Of a DNA stretch of 6,918 bases, positions 5,450-6,918 are shown one piece after another (position 1 is the stretch's first letter; every line of letters begins with the position of its first letter). The DNA lies in contig JACREV010000028.1 in the NCBI GenBank assembly GCA_016218095.1, positions 1-6,918 of the forward strand. Direction: 5' to 3'. Origin of the DNA: Deltaproteobacteria bacterium (GTDB taxonomy: Bacteria; Desulfobacterota; GWC2-55-46). Under the pieces are notes generated by a model, which had not been told where the DNA came from, ran no database searches, and saw only the letters and a program-made list of their open reading frames with translations. Both the position numbers and the translations under genes were made by a program.

Positions 5450-5477
5450 ATTCTAATACCGGAGCGGCGGTTGTCAA
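5450..5477 (-). promoter_or_regulatory. consensus sigma70 promoter for paralogue B
   Basis: A perfect -35 TTGACA (5472-5477), a 16-bp spacer and -10 TAGAAT (5450-5455) predict initiation near 5443 and a leader of about 74 nt. The -10 sits within an imperfect palindrome, TATTA-GAAT-TAATA on the minus strand (5445-5458), which could be a regulator site. A GAAGC/GCTTC hairpin (5424-5440) would lie at the very 5' end of the mRNA, where it could protect it from decay. Confidence 0.8.
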
Positions 5478-5499
5478 ATCCCCATGTGGGTGATAGAAT
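5471..5499 (+). promoter_or_regulatory. sigma70 promoter for the archease-rtcB operon
   Basis: TTGTCA (5471-5476), a 17-bp spacer and an extended -10 TGA-TAGAAT (hexamer 5494-5499) predict initiation near 5506, about 25 nt before the archease ATG. The -35 shares five bases with the opposing -35. I see no sigma54-type -24/-12 box, unlike the RtcR-controlled rtcBA operon of E. coli. Confidence 0.7.
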
Positions 5500-5530
5500 C
5501 GGTTTATCCTTATCTTGCGGGGTCTCCACG

Positions 5531-5959
5531 ATGCCTTACAGCTATCACGAGCACATATCCGACATAGGGATCAGGGCCGAGGCGCCGGACTTGAAGTCCG
5601 CCTTCGACGAAGGGGTCTCTGCGATGCTTAACGTCATGTTCGACCTCTCGACGATAGATGAAAAGGAGGCCCACGAGATCCGCGCAGAGGCCCCGGAGAT
5701 AGAGACCCTGTTCGTGGAGGTACTGAACGAGGTACTCTCGATTCAGGGGCTCCGCGAGCTCGCGTTTAAAAGGGTAGAGACAACGGCGATAGAAGCGATT
5801 GCCGAAGGCTTCAGGTACTCAGGCATGGCCTTCGGCGAGAAGTTCGATCGAGAGAGGCACGAGGCGAGGACAGAGGTCAAGGGCGCGACCTACTCGGGCC
5901 TCCGATACAACGGCGGGGCCGGGGGGACGCACGAGCTCGAATGCATACTCGATGTATAA
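5531..5959 (+). CDS. archease, RtcB ligase-activating protein
   Basis: The 142-residue protein matches archease in length and layout. The N-terminal YSYHEHISDIGIRAEAPDL contains the conserved D11 after the H-x4-DIG signature. AFDEGVSAMLNVMF (24-37) and VEVLNEVLSIQ (62-72) form the helical part. The C-terminus THELECILDV carries the conserved terminal aspartate D141 used with D11 for metal binding. Archease promotes guanylylation and multiple turnover of the RNA ligase RtcB in tRNA splicing or RNA repair. The next gene is rtcB, which strongly supports the call. The ATG at 5531 is chosen because the residues from HEHISDIG onward fit the family, GGGG lies upstream, and a promoter ends at 5499. 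Longer in-frame extensions would run through the divergent promoter. The stop TAA is followed at once by an inverted-repeat element. Confidence 0.93.
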   Translation: MPYSYHEHISDIGIRAEAPDLKSAFDEGVSAMLNVMFDLSTIDEKEAHEIRAEAPEIETLFVEVLNEVLSIQGLRELAFKRVETTAIEAIAEGFRYSGMAFGEKFDRERHEARTEVKGATYSGLRYNGGAGGTHELECILDV

Positions 5960-6081
5960 CAGGCTGCTCAAAAAGCTCCAGATGCGAGGCGTCGAGGAGC
6001 GAGGAGGGAGGCGTACTCTTTTGTACGCCGCAGTGACGCGCGAGGAAGACAACAATGCAGATGGATTTTTTCAGCAGCCTG
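5960..6081. repeat. MITE-like palindromic intergenic element with terminal inverted repeats
   Basis: The left end (5960-5985) and the reverse complement of the right end (6057-6081) both begin CAGGCTGCT, differ at one base, continue AAAAA and share TCCA and a final TGC. Fourteen of the first 15 positions match. The middle has a 7-bp hairpin GGCGTAC/GTACGCC (6010-6029) with loop TCTTTT, and GCGAGGA occurs directly on both sides (5999-6005 and 6040-6046). No coding capacity is evident. Flanking AA on both sides could be a 2-bp target duplication. It starts one base after the archease stop codon and ends next to the rtcB Shine-Dalgarno. Similar elements with ends of this type are, from memory, scattered in Desulfobacterota/Nitrospirota genomes and resemble the ends of some insertion sequences. 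Mobility is an inference. Confidence 0.75.
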
Positions 6082-6091
6082 AAGGAGCGGA

Positions 6092-6918
6092 ATGAAGATA
6101 GAGGTCAAAAAGGTCTCAGACTTTGTCTGGGAAATACCCAGGACCGGCGACATGCTCGTCCCAGGACGCATCTACGCTGACGAAGAGACGATAGCGCCCC
6201 TTGTGAAGGAGGCCGCCGCGGGAAAGCCCGGCGGGCTTACGCCTGCGCTCGTGCAGGTGGCGAACGTCGCGACGCTCCCCGGCATACAGAAGGCCTCTCT
6301 CGCCATGGCCGACATACACCCGGGCTACGGATTCGCCATAGGCGGGGTCGCGGCATTCGACGTCGAGAAAGGTGTGGTGAGTGTCGCGGGCGTGGGGTTC
6401 GACATAAACTGCGGGGTGCGGGTGCTCAAGACCCCGCTTACGAGGAATGAAATCGAGCCGGTAAAGAAGGAGCTTGCCAACCAGCTCTTCAGGGACGTAC
6501 CCTCGGGCGTCGGCTCGACAGGGGATATAAGGCTTAAGGAGCCCGAGATAGACGACCTGCTCGTCAAAGGCTCTCCATTTATCGTTGAGCGCGGGTACGG
6601 CCTGCCCGAAGACCTCGAATACACCGAAGAAGGCGGGTGTATCGCCGGCGCGGAACCTCACAATGTAAGCTCGAGGGCCAAGGAGAGGCAGTTCAAACAG
6701 GTCGGCACGCTCGGGTCAGGCAACCACTACCTCGAGGTCCAGTACATAGAAGAGATATACGATCTCGTTGCCGCGGAAATATACGGGCTCTCAAAGGACC
6801 AGGTCGTAATATCGATCCACTGCGGAAGCCGCGCCCTCGGCCACCAGATAGGGACCGACTATCTAAAGACCTTAGAGGCCGCGAGCAGGAAGTACGGGAT
6901 ACCTATAAGGGACAGGGA
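6092..6918 (+). CDS. rtcB: RNA-splicing ligase RtcB (3' part cut off by window edge)
   Basis: The 275 visible residues are the N-terminal part of RtcB (about 480 aa), the GTP- and Mn-dependent ligase joining RNA 2',3'-cyclic-phosphate or 3'-phosphate ends to 5'-OH ends. Visible signatures are ADIHPGYGFAIGGVAAFD (73-90), GVGFDINCGVRVL (100-112) with metal ligands D104 and C107, GTLGSGNHYLEV (205-216) with H212, and SIHCGSRALGHQIG (241-254) with H243. The later metal-binding histidine and the catalytic histidine that accepts GMP lie beyond the window. The ATG at 6092-6094 follows AAGGAG (6082-6087) by four bases. No stop occurs before 6918, so the gene is open and undamaged as far as seen. It is the second gene of an operon with archease, separated only by the inverted-repeat element. 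Confidence 0.96.
   Translation, partial: MKIEVKKVSDFVWEIPRTGDMLVPGRIYADEETIAPLVKEAAAGKPGGLTPALVQVANVATLPGIQKASLAMADIHPGYGFAIGGVAAFDVEKGVVSVAGVGFDINCGVRVLKTPLTRNEIEPVKKELANQLFRDVPSGVGSTGDIRLKEPEIDDLLVKGSPFIVERGYGLPEDLEYTEEGGCIAGAEPHNVSSRAKERQFKQVGTLGSGNHYLEVQYIEEIYDLVAAEIYGLSKDQVVISIHCGSRALGHQIGTDYLKTLEAASRKYGIPIRDR

Noticed and set aside
5370..5477. N-terminal extension of paralogue B by 36 codons.
   Set aside because: It would cross the -10 and -35 boxes and place the signal peptide internally, while a perfect AAGGAGGT precedes the internal ATG at 5369.
5363..5530. Longer archease start running back over the divergent promoter.
   Set aside because: The extension has no archease similarity, overlaps the opposing gene start, and lies upstream of the predicted transcription start.
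5799..6095. Plus-strand open frame spanning the end of archease and the repeat element.
   Set aside because: It is out of frame with archease, runs into the palindromic element by chance and has no start signal.
6116..6661. Minus-strand open frame (181 codons) opposite rtcB.
   Set aside because: The sense strand encodes unmistakable RtcB motifs throughout, and the antisense product has no recognisable features.

Overview
This is a GC-rich, gene-dense bacterial window. The codon habits (frequent ATA, AGG, CTC and GAG), the mix of gene families and a palindromic intergenic repeat of a kind I associate with Desulfobacterota and Nitrospirota suggest an uncultured-type member of one of those groups. 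This placement is an inference, since no rRNA or clade-specific marker is present. I see no tRNA, CRISPR array, phage gene or transposase.

Left part (1-2047). The window opens inside a minus-strand carboxymuconolactone-decarboxylase/AhpD-like gene with a redox CPYC motif, close in look to the peroxidase-like protein found with arsenosugar genes. Upstream of it is a six-helix membrane protein of YjdF/DUF2238 type. That gene is divergent from a tiny cysteine-rich zinc-ribbon protein on the plus strand, and both have recognisable sigma70-type promoters. The zinc-ribbon gene overlaps tail-to-tail with a uracil-DNA-glycosylase-like gene that lacks the four iron-sulfur cysteines of family 4.

Middle (2142-4175). 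A likely operon reads leftward: a nucleotide-sugar epimerase (UDP-glucuronate 4-epimerase-like), then, 12 nt later, an OB-fold plus HD-domain protein of the YhaM exoribonuclease type, then perhaps the glycosylase. The epimerase has no Shine-Dalgarno sequence, and a promoter candidate is placed so that the mRNA may be leaderless.

Right-centre (4298-5369). Two tandem minus-strand genes encode secreted paralogues of a small beta-rich domain with a conserved HPDxNP motif. I cannot assign a function to them. Each is followed by a strong hairpin.

Right end (5450-6918). A divergent promoter pair whose -35 boxes overlap by five bases drives the secreted protein leftward and an archease-rtcB pair rightward. 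Archease is the activating partner of the RNA ligase RtcB, so these two genes form an RNA repair/ligation unit. A 122-bp element with terminal inverted repeats fills the gap between the archease stop and the rtcB ribosome-binding site almost exactly. RtcB is cut by the window edge.

The most interesting items are the inverted-repeat element inside the archease-rtcB operon, the shared divergent promoter, the tandem HPDxNP exported proteins and the cysteine-less glycosylase. No complete novel defence or mobile system is visible.
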